Below are positions 15,681 to 23,832 of a DNA stretch of 54,021 nt, in pieces; the stretch's first letter is position 1; the number at the start of each line of letters is the position of its first letter. The notes under the pieces were generated by a model that was not told the origin of the DNA, made no database searches, and saw only the letters and a list, made by a program, of their open reading frames with translations. Position numbers and translations under genes: made by a program. Source of the DNA: Candidatus Harrisonbacteria bacterium CG10_big_fil_rev_8_21_14_0_10_49_15 (GTDB lineage: Bacteria > Patescibacteriota > Minisyncoccia > UBA6257 > 1-14-0-10-44-23); assembly GCA_002773415.1 (NCBI GenBank), contig PFBD01000008.1, forward strand, positions 1 through 54,021, given 5' to 3'.

Positions 15681-15726
15681 TTATCCCTAATCAGCTAAGA
15701 AGCTAAACAGCTAATAAGCTAGTACC

Positions 15727-18700
15727 ATGCTAAAAAATCTAAAAAACTTTTCATTACCGGAATTAGAAGAAAAGGTGTTGCGCTTTTGGAAAGAGCAGGG
15801 GATTTTTGCTAAATCGGTTGCCAAGAACGAGGGAGGCAAGAAGGGAAAGTTCGTATTTTACGAGGGGCCGCCGACTGCGAATGGGCATCCGGGTATTCAC
15901 CATGTGCTGGCGCGTAGTTTTAAAGATATTGTGCCGCGTTATAAAACAATGCAGGGTTTTCACGTGCCGCGAAAAGCCGGTTGGGATACACATGGTTTAC
16001 CGGTAGAACTGCAGGCGGAGAAAGAATTAGGTCTTAACAGTAAGACAGAGATTGAGAAGTATGGCGTGGCGGAGTTTAATCGCTACTGCAAAGAGCTTAT
16101 TTGGAAATACCGGACAGAGTGGGAAGACCTGACTACACGGATGGGGTATTGGACAGACTTAAAGCATCCATACGTTACCTATGAAGCCGGCTACATGCAG
16201 ACGCTTTGGTGGATCTTGGCACAGGTAAACAAACAAAAACTACTACAAAAAGGTTATCGAGTGGTGCCTTGGTGTACGCGCTGTGGGACGCCGTTATCCA
16301 GTCATGAGCTGGGTCAGCCAGGGGCGTATAAGACGATCACGGATACGTCGGTGTATGTGAAGTTTAAGGTTAAAAAAGAGAGTGTTAAAAAATTATTGCC
16401 CCACTTCGCCAAGGCTTCGCGGGGCAACTTAGCACAAAATGTTTTTGTGCTAAGTTGGACTACGACGCCGTGGACTTTGCCGGGGAATGTGGCGCTGGCG
16501 GTGGGCAAGAATATTCAGTATCAACTTGTGCGCAAACAAGGGGAGATCTTGATCGTGGCAAAAGGGCGCGCGCAAGCGGTGCTTGGAGACGAGGATAGGG
16601 AGGTTGTTGCGGAAGTTAGCGGCAAGCAGTTGGTTGGGTTGGAGTATGAGCAGTTGTTTGATATTGCGAATTTGAGAAATAAAAAGCCCATTCGACAAGC
16701 TCACCGCAAGCAAGCTCAGGGCAAGTCGCATCAGGTGTATGACGCGAATTTTGTTACTGATACCGACGGCACGGGCGTGGTCCATACGGCGGTGATGTAT
16801 GGAGAAGACGACTTTGTGTTGGGAGTGGCCAACGGGCTGCCTCAGAACCACACTGTTGATGAGGCCGGTAAGTTTAATAAAGAGGTGAAGGGGTTGGCAG
16901 GCCTATACGCGCGGAGCAAGAAAACAAGTGACGCGGTCATTGGTCACTTGCAGAAAAAGGGCTATTTGCTGAAGACGGAGGAGTTTGAGCACGAATACCC
17001 GCACTGCTGGCGCTGTGGCACGGCTTTATTGTATTACGCTAGGCAGTCTTGGTTTATCTTGATGAGCAAATTGAAGCGCGAGATGCAGCAGAACAACGCG
17101 CAAATAAACTGGACGCCAGAGCATATTAAGGAGGGGAGGTTTGGACAGTGGCTCGCGGACTTAAAGGACTGGTCTATTAGTCGCAATCGTTACTGGGGGA
17201 CGCCGCTACCGGTTTGGGAGTGTGAAAAGCCAAAATGTGGGAATACGCTTGTGGTTGGTAGTTTGGCGGATTTGCGCAAGAATGCGATCTCGACGAATAA
17301 ATATTTTGCGGTCCGCCACGGAGAGGCGAGGCATAATGTGGAGCGGCTGAATGCGGGCGGTTCGGAGCAGGGGACTAATATTAGTCGGCTTACGGAGAAG
17401 GGTGAGAAGCAGGCGCAAAAGGCGGCCGCGGAGTTGAAGAAGCAGAAGCCCGACATTATTTTTACCTCGCCGTATCTGCGGACTAAGGAAACAGCGAAGG
17501 CAATAGCAAAGGCAACGGGCGCGCAGGTTAAGACGGATAAACGCTTGGGCGAGATAAACTGTGGTGTGTATAACTGGAAGGGTATTGACTCTTACCACTC
17601 GTCTTTTAGTTCTAAGTTGGAGCGATTTACAAAAGCTCCGGATGGGGAGGGAGCGGAGACGCTTAGCGATGTGCGGCGCCGGGTGATGGAGTTTGTCCGC
17701 GAAGTAGAGAAAAAGCATCAAGGGAAAAAGATTGTGATTGTAAGCCATGGCGATCCGCTTTGGCTTTTAGAGGGGGCGATGCGCGGGCTTAGCGACGAGC
17801 AGTTGCTTGAGTCGGAGTGGTATCCGCAACCTGGACACGCCGGTGAGATAAAGGGACCGGTGCTCTCGTACGACGAAGACGGTAGGTTGGATCTGCACAG
17901 GCCTTTTATTGATGAGGTGAGGTTGCGCTGTCCGAAGTGTAAGAAGGGTGAGATGCAACGGGTAACTGATGTAATGGACGCGTGGTTTGATTCCGGGTCT
18001 ATGCCACTAGCCCAACACCACTTCCCATTCGCACAAATAGGAAGTGGTGTTGGAAAATCCCAAATTTCAAATCCTAAATCCCAAGATGCTGCATTCCGGG
18101 AGATTGATTTTCCGGCGGACTATATCGCGGAAGCGGTGGATCAGACGCGGGGTTGGTTTTATACGCTGTTGGCTGTTTCTACTTTACTGAAAAAGGGACC
18201 GGCGTATAAAAATGTTATTTCGCTTGGTCTTATTCACGACAAGAACGGAATAAAGATGAGTAAGAGTAAGGGGAATATTGTTGACCCTTGGGCGATGATG
18301 TCTAGCTACGGCGCGGATGCGGTTCGGTGGTACTTTTATACGATGAACGATCCGGGCGAGGCTAAGAATTTTGATGAGATGGAGCTTGCGAAAGTAACCA
18401 GACGGCTAATTCTGATTGTTTATAACTCATTTGTCTTTTGGAACTCGTACGCGAAAAAGCAGGATATCAGCAAGCAGTCAAAGCGGCCGACGCATATTTT
18501 AGATCAGTGGATATTGGCCGACTTGCAGTTGTTGGTTCAGAAAACCACTGAGCACTTAGACAAATATGATATCGGCAGTGCCGCCAGACTGATTGAGGCT
18601 TTTACTGATGATCTGAGCCGTTGGTATATCAGGCGAAGCCGGGACCGCTTCCAAGAGCAGGCGCGTGGCGCCGCTACAAACCAGGTAGACTGGGAGTCTG

Positions 18701-19365
18701 CTTCGTACACTTTACAACTCGCTCTGCAGACATTGGCGCAGGTGATGGCTCCTTTTATGCCTTTCTTTAGCGAAGCTCTTTACCAAGCGATGGGAGGCGC
18801 GGGCGAGTCTGTGCATCTTGCGGAGTGGCCGAAAGTGGACCGGGGTTATAAAAATGCGAAGCTTATTAGCCAGATGCAGACTATTCGTGCTTTGGCGGCG
18901 CGGGCGCTCGCTTTGCGCGCCGAGGCGGGAGTAAAAGTGCGACAGCCACTTGCGAAGTTGACACTGCGCGATACTGAGATGCAAGAGTGGACAGAACTGC
19001 TGGAGATCTTAAAGGACGAGGTAAACGTGAAGGCGGTTCAATTTAACGAGTCGCTTCTGGAGGTGGATAGTGTGCAGTTAGATCTTACGATCAGTAAGGA
19101 ATTGCGCGAAGAGGGGCTTATCCGGGAGTTGGCGCGAATGGTTCAGGGGTTACGCGCGGACGCGGATTACAAGATGAGCGACGAGATTGTGTTAATGATT
19201 GAGGGAACGGATGAGCTGAGTAACTTAATACAGCGACACTCAGTTGGTTTGAAGAAGATGGTGGGTGCCAAAGATTTGGTAATGAGAAGGACGGATAAAT
19301 TTGAAGCGGAGTTGCAGACAAAGCTTGACGCCAGCCTGGTTTGGATAGGGGTGCGTAAAATCTAG
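15727..19365 (+). CDS. ileS: Isoleucyl-tRNA synthetase with inserted histidine-phosphatase domain
   Basis: 1212 aa, type-2 (eukaryote-like) IleRS. It carries GHPGIHH (53-59), the editing domain with WTTTPWTLPGN, the DWSISRNRYWGTPLPVW block and KMSKS (843-847). Between GSLADLRKN (about 519) and DLHRPFIDE (722) about 180 residues are inserted. They contain RHGEARHN (530-537) and SHGDPLW (673-679), the two catalytic motifs of the histidine phosphatase/phosphoglycerate-mutase superfamily, both intact. The rest of the enzyme is continuous, so charging of tRNA-Ile should persist. Further short in-frame palindromic inserts lie near residues 224-243, 320-334 and 761-790. Confidence 0.93.
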   Translation: MLKNLKNFSLPELEEKVLRFWKEQGIFAKSVAKNEGGKKGKFVFYEGPPTANGHPGIHHVLARSFKDIVPRYKTMQGFHVPRKAGWDTHGLPVELQAEKELGLNSKTEIEKYGVAEFNRYCKELIWKYRTEWEDLTTRMGYWTDLKHPYVTYEAGYMQTLWWILAQVNKQKLLQKGYRVVPWCTRCGTPLSSHELGQPGAYKTITDTSVYVKFKVKKESVKKLLPHFAKASRGNLAQNVFVLSWTTTPWTLPGNVALAVGKNIQYQLVRKQGEILIVAKGRAQAVLGDEDREVVAEVSGKQLVGLEYEQLFDIANLRNKKPIRQAHRKQAQGKSHQVYDANFVTDTDGTGVVHTAVMYGEDDFVLGVANGLPQNHTVDEAGKFNKEVKGLAGLYARSKKTSDAVIGHLQKKGYLLKTEEFEHEYPHCWRCGTALLYYARQSWFILMSKLKREMQQNNAQINWTPEHIKEGRFGQWLADLKDWSISRNRYWGTPLPVWECEKPKCGNTLVVGSLADLRKNAISTNKYFAVRHGEARHNVERLNAGGSEQGTNISRLTEKGEKQAQKAAAELKKQKPDIIFTSPYLRTKETAKAIAKATGAQVKTDKRLGEINCGVYNWKGIDSYHSSFSSKLERFTKAPDGEGAETLSDVRRRVMEFVREVEKKHQGKKIVIVSHGDPLWLLEGAMRGLSDEQLLESEWYPQPGHAGEIKGPVLSYDEDGRLDLHRPFIDEVRLRCPKCKKGEMQRVTDVMDAWFDSGSMPLAQHHFPFAQIGSGVGKSQISNPKSQDAAFREIDFPADYIAEAVDQTRGWFYTLLAVSTLLKKGPAYKNVISLGLIHDKNGIKMSKSKGNIVDPWAMMSSYGADAVRWYFYTMNDPGEAKNFDEMELAKVTRRLILIVYNSFVFWNSYAKKQDISKQSKRPTHILDQWILADLQLLVQKTTEHLDKYDIGSAARLIEAFTDDLSRWYIRRSRDRFQEQARGAATNQVDWESASYTLQLALQTLAQVMAPFMPFFSEALYQAMGGAGESVHLAEWPKVDRGYKNAKLISQMQTIRALAARALALRAEAGVKVRQPLAKLTLRDTEMQEWTELLEILKDEVNVKAVQFNESLLEVDSVQLDLTISKELREEGLIRELARMVQGLRADADYKMSDEIVLMIEGTDELSNLIQRHSVGLKKMVGAKDLVMRRTDKFEAELQTKLDASLVWIGVRKI
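16398..16457. repeat. Two nested palindromes inside ileS
   Basis: TTGCCCC..GGGGCAA encloses a TTCGCC/GGCTTCG core, and AACTTAGCACAAAA..TTTTGTGCTAAGTT follows directly. Both are read in frame (HFAKASRGNLAQNVFVLSW) just before the conserved WTTTPWT motif. Confidence 0.65.
16686..16724. repeat. GCCC-TTCGACAAGCTCA dispersed repeat inside ileS
   Basis: gcccattcgacaagctca begins the insert and caagctcagggc ends it. The in-frame residues are PIRQAHRKQAQGKSH. A relative lies at 12574-12607 beside ssrA. Confidence 0.65.
17287..17826 (+). other. Histidine-phosphatase domain inserted in IleRS
   Basis: Coding interval for IleRS residues of about 521-700. It reads as a complete domain: catalytic RHGE with TEKGEKQAQ, then TSPYLRTKETA, GEINCGVYNWKG and the second histidine in VSHGDPLW. 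It falls in the region where a standard IleRS has only a short loop. Confidence 0.85.
18012..18085. repeat. Palindrome plus AATCCCAA repeat inside ileS
   Basis: Perfect 14-bp arms CCAACACCACTTCC/GGAAGTGGTGTTGG (18012-18025 and 18040-18053) are followed by aaatcccaaatttcaaatcc. In frame this adds about 25 residues between SMPLAQHHFPF and DFPADYIAEAVDQTRGW. Confidence 0.7.
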
Positions 19366-19370
19366 TCATC

Positions 19371-19463
19371 AAACGAATTACGAATCCTTTACGTATTTAC
19401 GAATTCGCTGAAAACGTTTCTTCTGTATACGTAAATTCGTAACTACATTCGTAATTAGTCTGA
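19371..19463. repeat. About 95-bp ATTACGAAT inverted-repeat element, copy A
   Basis: Arms such as attacgaatcctttacgtat and its near complement, with a short variable loop, make an imperfect hairpin between the convergent ileS and trpS genes. The reverse complement matches 26003-26102 except in the loop. It could act as a bidirectional terminator. Confidence 0.75.
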
Positions 19464-19468
19464 TGGCA

Positions 19469-20446
19469 TTATAGCAACCCAATGGTTTGTTTGACCTCAT
19501 CCAATTTCTTGTCCGCGACTTTAGTGGCAGCTTTTCCGCCTTTAACGAATATTTTCAACACCTTGTCAGGGTCTTGTAGGAGCTCTTGCTTGGCTTGGCG
19601 AATTGGAGTGAAGTAGGCGATGATTCGCTCGGCCACAAATTTTTTTAGGGCGCTGTAGCTCTTGCCACGGAGCTGGGCCGCGATGTCTTGGGGGCTGCGG
19701 CTAGTAAATGCTGAGGCGATGAGTAGTAAATTGGAAACCCCTGGCTTTTGCTTTGGGTCGTATTTGATTTCGTTGCCGGAGTCGGTTACGGCGCGAGATA
19801 TTTTTTTCTTTGCTGTTTCCGGGTCATCATCAATGAACAAGCAGCCTTCCGGTTTTGACTTGCTCATTTTTTTGCTTGGATCGTTTAAAGACATCAGGCG
19901 GGGGATGCTTGTGTAAAGCGGTTGTGGTTCGACTAGGAGGTCCCCGAATTGTGTATTAAATTTACGCGCTAAGGTACGCGTTAGTTCCAGGTGTTGGTCT
20001 TGGTCGTCGCCGACGGGTACATGGGTTGCGTCGTAAAGTAGAATATCAGCGGCCATAAGAACGGGATAAGTGAAAAGGCCGACATTGTTGTCTTGCTTAG
20101 CCTTGTCTTTGTACTGGGTCATGCGGGAGAGCTCGCCCATGGGCGTGAGCGTGGTTAGGATCCAGGATAAATTTGCGTGAGTTGGTACGTGAGACTGGAT
20201 AAAAAGCGTGGATAGCTTTGGGTTTAGGCCGGCGGCAAGATAAGTGGCCGCTAAGTCTATTATTTGAGATCTTTTTGTATCTGGGCTGTAATTTTCTGTT
20301 AAGGAGTGGTAGTCGGCGATAAAAAAATAACATTCGTACTCGCCGGAGCCTTGAAGTTCAATGAAGTTGTGAAGCGCGCCTAAGTAGTTGCCAATATGTA
20401 GCTTACCGCTTGGCTGAATGCCGGAGACAACGATGTTTGTGTTCAT
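19469..20446 (-). CDS. trpS: Tryptophanyl-tRNA synthetase
   Basis: 325 aa class Ic synthetase charging tRNA-Trp. It has SGIQPSGKLHIGNYLGA (HIGH-type), the DQDQHLELTR substrate segment and SKKMSKSKPEG (KMSKS). The ATG at 20446 (MNTNIVVSG) is chosen. The longer ORF-track start adds 12 residues that do not fit the family. It converges with ileS across the ATTACGAAT repeat. Confidence 0.96.
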   Translation of the reverse strand: MNTNIVVSGIQPSGKLHIGNYLGALHNFIELQGSGEYECYFFIADYHSLTENYSPDTKRSQIIDLAATYLAAGLNPKLSTLFIQSHVPTHANLSWILTTLTPMGELSRMTQYKDKAKQDNNVGLFTYPVLMAADILLYDATHVPVGDDQDQHLELTRTLARKFNTQFGDLLVEPQPLYTSIPRLMSLNDPSKKMSKSKPEGCLFIDDDPETAKKKISRAVTDSGNEIKYDPKQKPGVSNLLLIASAFTSRSPQDIAAQLRGKSYSALKKFVAERIIAYFTPIRQAKQELLQDPDKVLKIFVKGGKAATKVADKKLDEVKQTIGLL

Positions 20447-20565
20447 AGTTTTTAGTATACCCAGCGCTAATGGCATTTGCAATTGGTGCTGGGGGTAGCT
20501 AAGTTCAGGGAGTCTTCATGGTATATTATAAAAGATGATGTTATTAGTATTAATTAACAAATATT

Positions 20566-20967
20566 ATGGCGACAAAAAAATCTTCTAAAAAGAAGATGGC
20601 GACGAAGACAAAGGTAGGCATTGGTTTGGGGGCGGCGGCGATGGTTGCCGCCGCTGGTGCGTATTTACTAACGGGGGAGCGCGGGAAAAAGAATCGCGCT
20701 AAAGTGAAGGAGTGGTCTGTAAAAGCGCGGCAGGAAGTTTTGCGGGAGGTAGTAAAAGTAAAAAAGCTCACCGAGATGCAGTATAACCAGATTGTTGATA
20801 CTGTCATGCGACAGTATGAGGCGATTGATAAGAAGGAAGCTGCGGCGCTAGTGAAAGAACTTAAGTCTCATTGGGATAATATCCGGGCGGAGTTGAAGGG
20901 TGTTCAGAAGACGGCGAAGAAGGCGTCGGGGCGCGTGGTTAAGAAAAAAAGTAAATCAGGAAAATAG
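20566..20967 (+). CDS. Small basic protein with one membrane segment
   Basis: 133 aa. A Lys-rich start (MATKKSSKKKMATKTK) precedes an Ala/Gly-rich hydrophobic segment (VGIGLGAAAMVAAAGAYLLTG, about 17-37), a charged helical region and a Lys-rich tail (KKSKSGK). It resembles YtxH-like proteins in layout, but the similarity is weak. It may tether to the membrane and bind nucleic acid or other acidic partners through its tails; this is inference. It is followed by a tandem-repeat tract and a strong terminator. Confidence 0.6.
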   Translation: MATKKSSKKKMATKTKVGIGLGAAAMVAAAGAYLLTGERGKKNRAKVKEWSVKARQEVLREVVKVKKLTEMQYNQIVDTVMRQYEAIDKKEAAALVKELKSHWDNIRAELKGVQKTAKKASGRVVKKKSKSGK

Positions 20968-21046
20968 TAAATTAGTAAATTAGTAAATTAGGAAATTAGG
21001 AAATTAGGAAATTTGGAAATTTGGAAATTTGGAAATTTGGAAATTG
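20967..21046 (+). repeat. Octamer tandem repeat (aaattagt / aaattagg / aaatttgg)
   Basis: About nine to ten 8-bp units in which the unit changes stepwise from aaattagt to aaattagg to aaatttgg. It sits between the stop codon of the preceding gene and a terminator. It looks like slippage growth. Confidence 0.85.
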
Positions 21047-21047
21047 C

Positions 21048-21087
21048 AAAAAACAAAACGCGCGTGTACACGCGCGTTTTGTTTTTT
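21048..21087. terminator. 40-bp perfect palindrome, intrinsic terminator
   Basis: Perfect pairing around GTGTACAC with CGCGCG arms and an A-run/T-run outside gives a very stable hairpin with a U-tail in both directions. Confidence 0.85.
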
Positions 21088-21339
21088 TGCACACACATAA
21101 TTCATTTTGTTTTGTTGTTTTAAAAAAAAGTTATCAACAGTTTTGTGAAAAAAAACATTGTGTTGCATCGTAAATCACATCATAATAAATGTAAGAATCG
21201 TTTTTGGGGAGATTACTGATTCTTTTCATCATTACTTTTTTCAAAACTTTTTTTAGCGATACGTTGTTTCGTATCAACTACTTCTAAAAAATTTTTAGAA
21301 GTAGGAAAGGTCGAGTACAAGTTAATTATACTATTGATT

Positions 21340-21492
21340 ATGGCAGCAAAAAAACGAAAGGTAGCAAAGCGTAAGCCAGCGAAGAAAGTCGCAAAGCGAA
21401 AGACCGCGAAGCGAGCGCCGGCAAAGCGTAAGCCAGCGAAGAAAGTCGCAAAGCGAAAGACCGCCAAGAAGGCGACCAAGCGTCGCCGTTAA
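21340..21492 (+). CDS. Histone H1/HC2-like basic peptide
   Basis: 50 aa, below the ORF-track cutoff. It is made almost wholly of Lys, Arg, Ala and Pro in KRKPAKKVAKRKTAK-type repeats, like the tails of bacterial histone-H1 proteins that coat DNA. The DNA holds two copies of a block with a 57-bp period (21364 and 21421) identical over about 44 bases, so it grew by duplication. A TATACT box ends 7 nt before the ATG, and a strong terminator follows. A nucleoid role is inferred from composition. The minus-strand ORF here (21213-21479) is its shadow. Confidence 0.75.
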   Translation: MAAKKRKVAKRKPAKKVAKRKTAKRAPAKRKPAKKVAKRKTAKKATKRRR

Positions 21493-21503
21493 TTCGGCCT
21501 AGC

Positions 21504-21535
21504 AAAATACCCCCGACGCAAGTCGGGGGTATTTT
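21504..21535. terminator. Bidirectional intrinsic terminator
   Basis: A 14-bp stem (aaaatacccccgac with its complement) with a GCAA loop and tttt tail separates the histone-like gene from the convergent RNase J gene. Confidence 0.85.
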
Positions 21536-21538
21536 GTT

Positions 21539-23638
21539 TTAGATCTCGATTAATACCGGCAAGATCATAGGACGCCTCTGGGTTTTGTTGTAGAGGAACA
21601 GGCCAACTTGTTCGCGGATGAGCGTTTTGGTGTAATCGCTTTCTCCGCTGTCTTTACTACTTGTCTGATCAAGGATATTGCGTAGTTTGTCGCGGACGTC
21701 ATTAATGAGACGGGTGTTATCTTTGAGATGGATAAAACCGCGACTAATGATGTCCGGATTTTTAAGCAGGCGTCCGGTCTTTTTGCTAACAGTGGCGATG
21801 ATGACAACCATGCCTTCTTCAGACAGGTGGCGGCGATCACGCATCACGACCGCCTCCACGTCACCAACACCGAGACCGTCGACAAGGACGTAGTAGGCCG
21901 GCACAGTTTGTCCGGTTGGTTTGATGCTGTCTTTAGTTATCTCGGTGACAACGCCGTTGTCTAGTAAGATAACGCGCTCTTTCTGGATGCCAACTTTTTT
22001 CATGTTCCGGATGTTGGCCGCGCGTTTGTAGTAGTGGGCGTGGACCGGAATGATGAACTTTGGCCTGCAGAGCTTTGCGACCAAGGCAAGGTCGTCACCA
22101 GGGGAGTGGCCCGATGTGTGGATGTCTAGGTCGGCGTTAGTGTGCACAATGGCGCCTTGGCGAGAGAAGTGGTCTTTCAGGTTTTGAACACTGCGCTCAT
22201 TACCCGGAATAACCGAGGAAGAGAAGATAACAGTGTCGCCCGGTTTGACCCGGATGAACTTGTGTTCGCCCAGAACGATGCGCATAAGCCCGGCATTTTC
22301 CTGGCCTTGGGCGCCGGTGGAGAGGATAAGGATCTTGTTGTCGCGTACGTTGCGGAGTTCCTCCATCGGAATTACGGTGCCTTCTTTGTATTTAAGGTAA
22401 CCAAGGTGTTTAGCTATTTCCAGGTTTTCTTTCATGGATCGGCCGTTGATGATTACCTTGCGCCCTATTTTCTCCGCTATCTGAACTATTTCGTCTAAGC
22501 GTTCAATCATGGACGCAAAGGTGGAAAGGATTATTCGTCCTTCTGCCTCGCGGAATAGTTTTTCAAGGTTGGCGACCACGGTGTCTTCAGAAACAGCATT
22601 GCCTTCAAAGTCGGCGTTAGTGCTGTCGATCATTAGAGAGTGGACGCCTTGGGTGCCGAGCCACTCGAATTCGGCAATATCGGCATTTCCTTTGGCGTCG
22701 TAGGCGACTCGGAAGTCCGCGAAATGGACCATCTTGCCGGCTGGTGTATCCAGCACAATACCGGTGGTGTCCGGGACGGTGTGGCTAACGCCGAAGACCT
22801 CAAAGCTAAAGTTTGTAGAAACTTTTACTTTGTCGTGATTTTTAAGGATGTGGAACTTTGGCTTGGGAACGTTTGGCATCTCTGCCAGTTTTTTCTCAAC
22901 CACGGCTTTAACCAGCTCTGTGCCGTAAATGGTTGGATTACCGAGTTTTTCCAGAACATAAGGAATGGCACCAAAGTGGTCGTAGTGGGCGTGAGTGATG
23001 ATTAGACCCTTTATTTTTTTCTTGTGCTTGCTTAGGTACTCGGTGTTGGGGATTATCCAGTCCACGCCTGGAGTTTCTTCTTCCGGGAACTGAATACCCA
23101 TGTCGATGATTATTATTTCATCATTGTACTCAAAGAACGCGCAGTTGCGGCCTATCTCCTCCAGTCCGCCCAAGGGAACGAGGTAAAGAGTGTTTGGTTT
23201 TAAGCCGCGAGCCATCTCTGCTTCAGAGAGGACTCCTTCACGCGCTTTAAGTCGGTGGTCGCTAAGGAGCGATCCCATGCGTGGGGGAACGCGGCGAGCA
23301 CCGCGGTCTTTACCGCCGCGTTGTGGTTGTCGGTCGCCCCTATTAGGGGCGGCAGGACTTACCGTTTGCCGGTTTCTGGCACCGGTCTGCCTGCCTCCGG
23401 TACTAGTTTTGGTACTTCTGTTGTCACCGGTATGGCGCCGACGAGATCCATGTTGTTTGACGCCTTGTTCGTTAGGACGAGTGACGATGCGGCCGCCCTC
23501 GATGTGGATGACGCGCTTTGGTTCCGGGATTTTTTTCCGTCCGTTCGCCGTGCTCAGGACCTTTGGGGTACCAGATAAGATACCTTCAGCCTCACTGGGC
23601 ACAAGGGATCCTTTGTTTTTTGTATTGTCTGAATTCAT
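21539..23638 (-). CDS. rnj: Ribonuclease J
   Basis: 699 aa from ATG 23638. The metallo-beta-lactamase/beta-CASP core starts near residue 150 (PLGGLEEIGRN). The zinc motif HAHYDH is at 216-221, with FSSSVIPGNE and the HTSGH motif further on, and a C-terminal domain follows. It is an endo/5' exonuclease that matures and decays RNA. The first 150 residues are an unusual low-complexity, Arg/Gly/Gln-rich extension, perhaps RNA-binding. Inside that extension, SLVPSEAEGILSG and PKVLSTANGRKK are encoded by repeat-like DNA, resembling in-frame palindromic insertions. Confidence 0.94.
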   Translation of the reverse strand: MNSDNTKNKGSLVPSEAEGILSGTPKVLSTANGRKKIPEPKRVIHIEGGRIVTRPNEQGVKQHGSRRRHTGDNRSTKTSTGGRQTGARNRQTVSPAAPNRGDRQPQRGGKDRGARRVPPRMGSLLSDHRLKAREGVLSEAEMARGLKPNTLYLVPLGGLEEIGRNCAFFEYNDEIIIIDMGIQFPEEETPGVDWIIPNTEYLSKHKKKIKGLIITHAHYDHFGAIPYVLEKLGNPTIYGTELVKAVVEKKLAEMPNVPKPKFHILKNHDKVKVSTNFSFEVFGVSHTVPDTTGIVLDTPAGKMVHFADFRVAYDAKGNADIAEFEWLGTQGVHSLMIDSTNADFEGNAVSEDTVVANLEKLFREAEGRIILSTFASMIERLDEIVQIAEKIGRKVIINGRSMKENLEIAKHLGYLKYKEGTVIPMEELRNVRDNKILILSTGAQGQENAGLMRIVLGEHKFIRVKPGDTVIFSSSVIPGNERSVQNLKDHFSRQGAIVHTNADLDIHTSGHSPGDDLALVAKLCRPKFIIPVHAHYYKRAANIRNMKKVGIQKERVILLDNGVVTEITKDSIKPTGQTVPAYYVLVDGLGVGDVEAVVMRDRRHLSEEGMVVIIATVSKKTGRLLKNPDIISRGFIHLKDNTRLINDVRDKLRNILDQTSSKDSGESDYTKTLIREQVGLFLYNKTQRRPMILPVLIEI

Positions 23639-23740
23639 AAATCCAGTAGTGTTGCATGCTTCTATATAAAAAAGCATGCATTAAAAATAATTAGTTAATA
23701 ATTGAAAAGCGATTATGTTGTTCGAACAACAAACATCGAG

Positions 23741-23824
23741 TGCCGCGGGAGAGATTTGAACTCTCACGATCTTGCGATCACAGCGACCTGAACGCTGCGT
23801 GTCTGCCGGTTCCACCACCGCGGC
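23741..23824 (-). tRNA. tRNA-Leu (CAG)
   Basis: 84 nt with seven-pair acceptor GCCGCGG/CCGCGGC, D-arm GGTGGAACCGGCAGAC, anticodon loop TTCAGGT (CAG), long class II variable arm and T-loop TTCAAAT. The discriminator is A and CCA is not encoded. Confidence 0.93.
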
Positions 23825-23832
23825 ATATAGTT

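Larger units (their letters stand above)
15130..15720. mobile_element. 591-bp unit bounded by perfect 36-bp inverted repeats
   Basis: 15130-15165 and 15685-15720 are exact reverse complements (agcttattagctgtttagct and so on). Between them lie a GC-rich minus-strand gene with its own promoter and hairpin, and the ileS leader. The shape resembles a non-autonomous insertion or cassette. No target-site duplication is clear, and related single repeats occur at 11048, 29221, 29304, 29355 and 36355. Confidence 0.5.

Noticed and set aside
21125-21145. DnaA-box-like ttatcaaca as a replication origin
   Set aside because: A single imperfect box without dnaA, dnaN or further boxes is not enough to call an origin.
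21213-21479. 88-aa minus-strand ORF rich in F and A
   Set aside because: It is the antisense of the Lys/Arg/Ala-rich histone-like gene; its composition is the mirror of that repeat.
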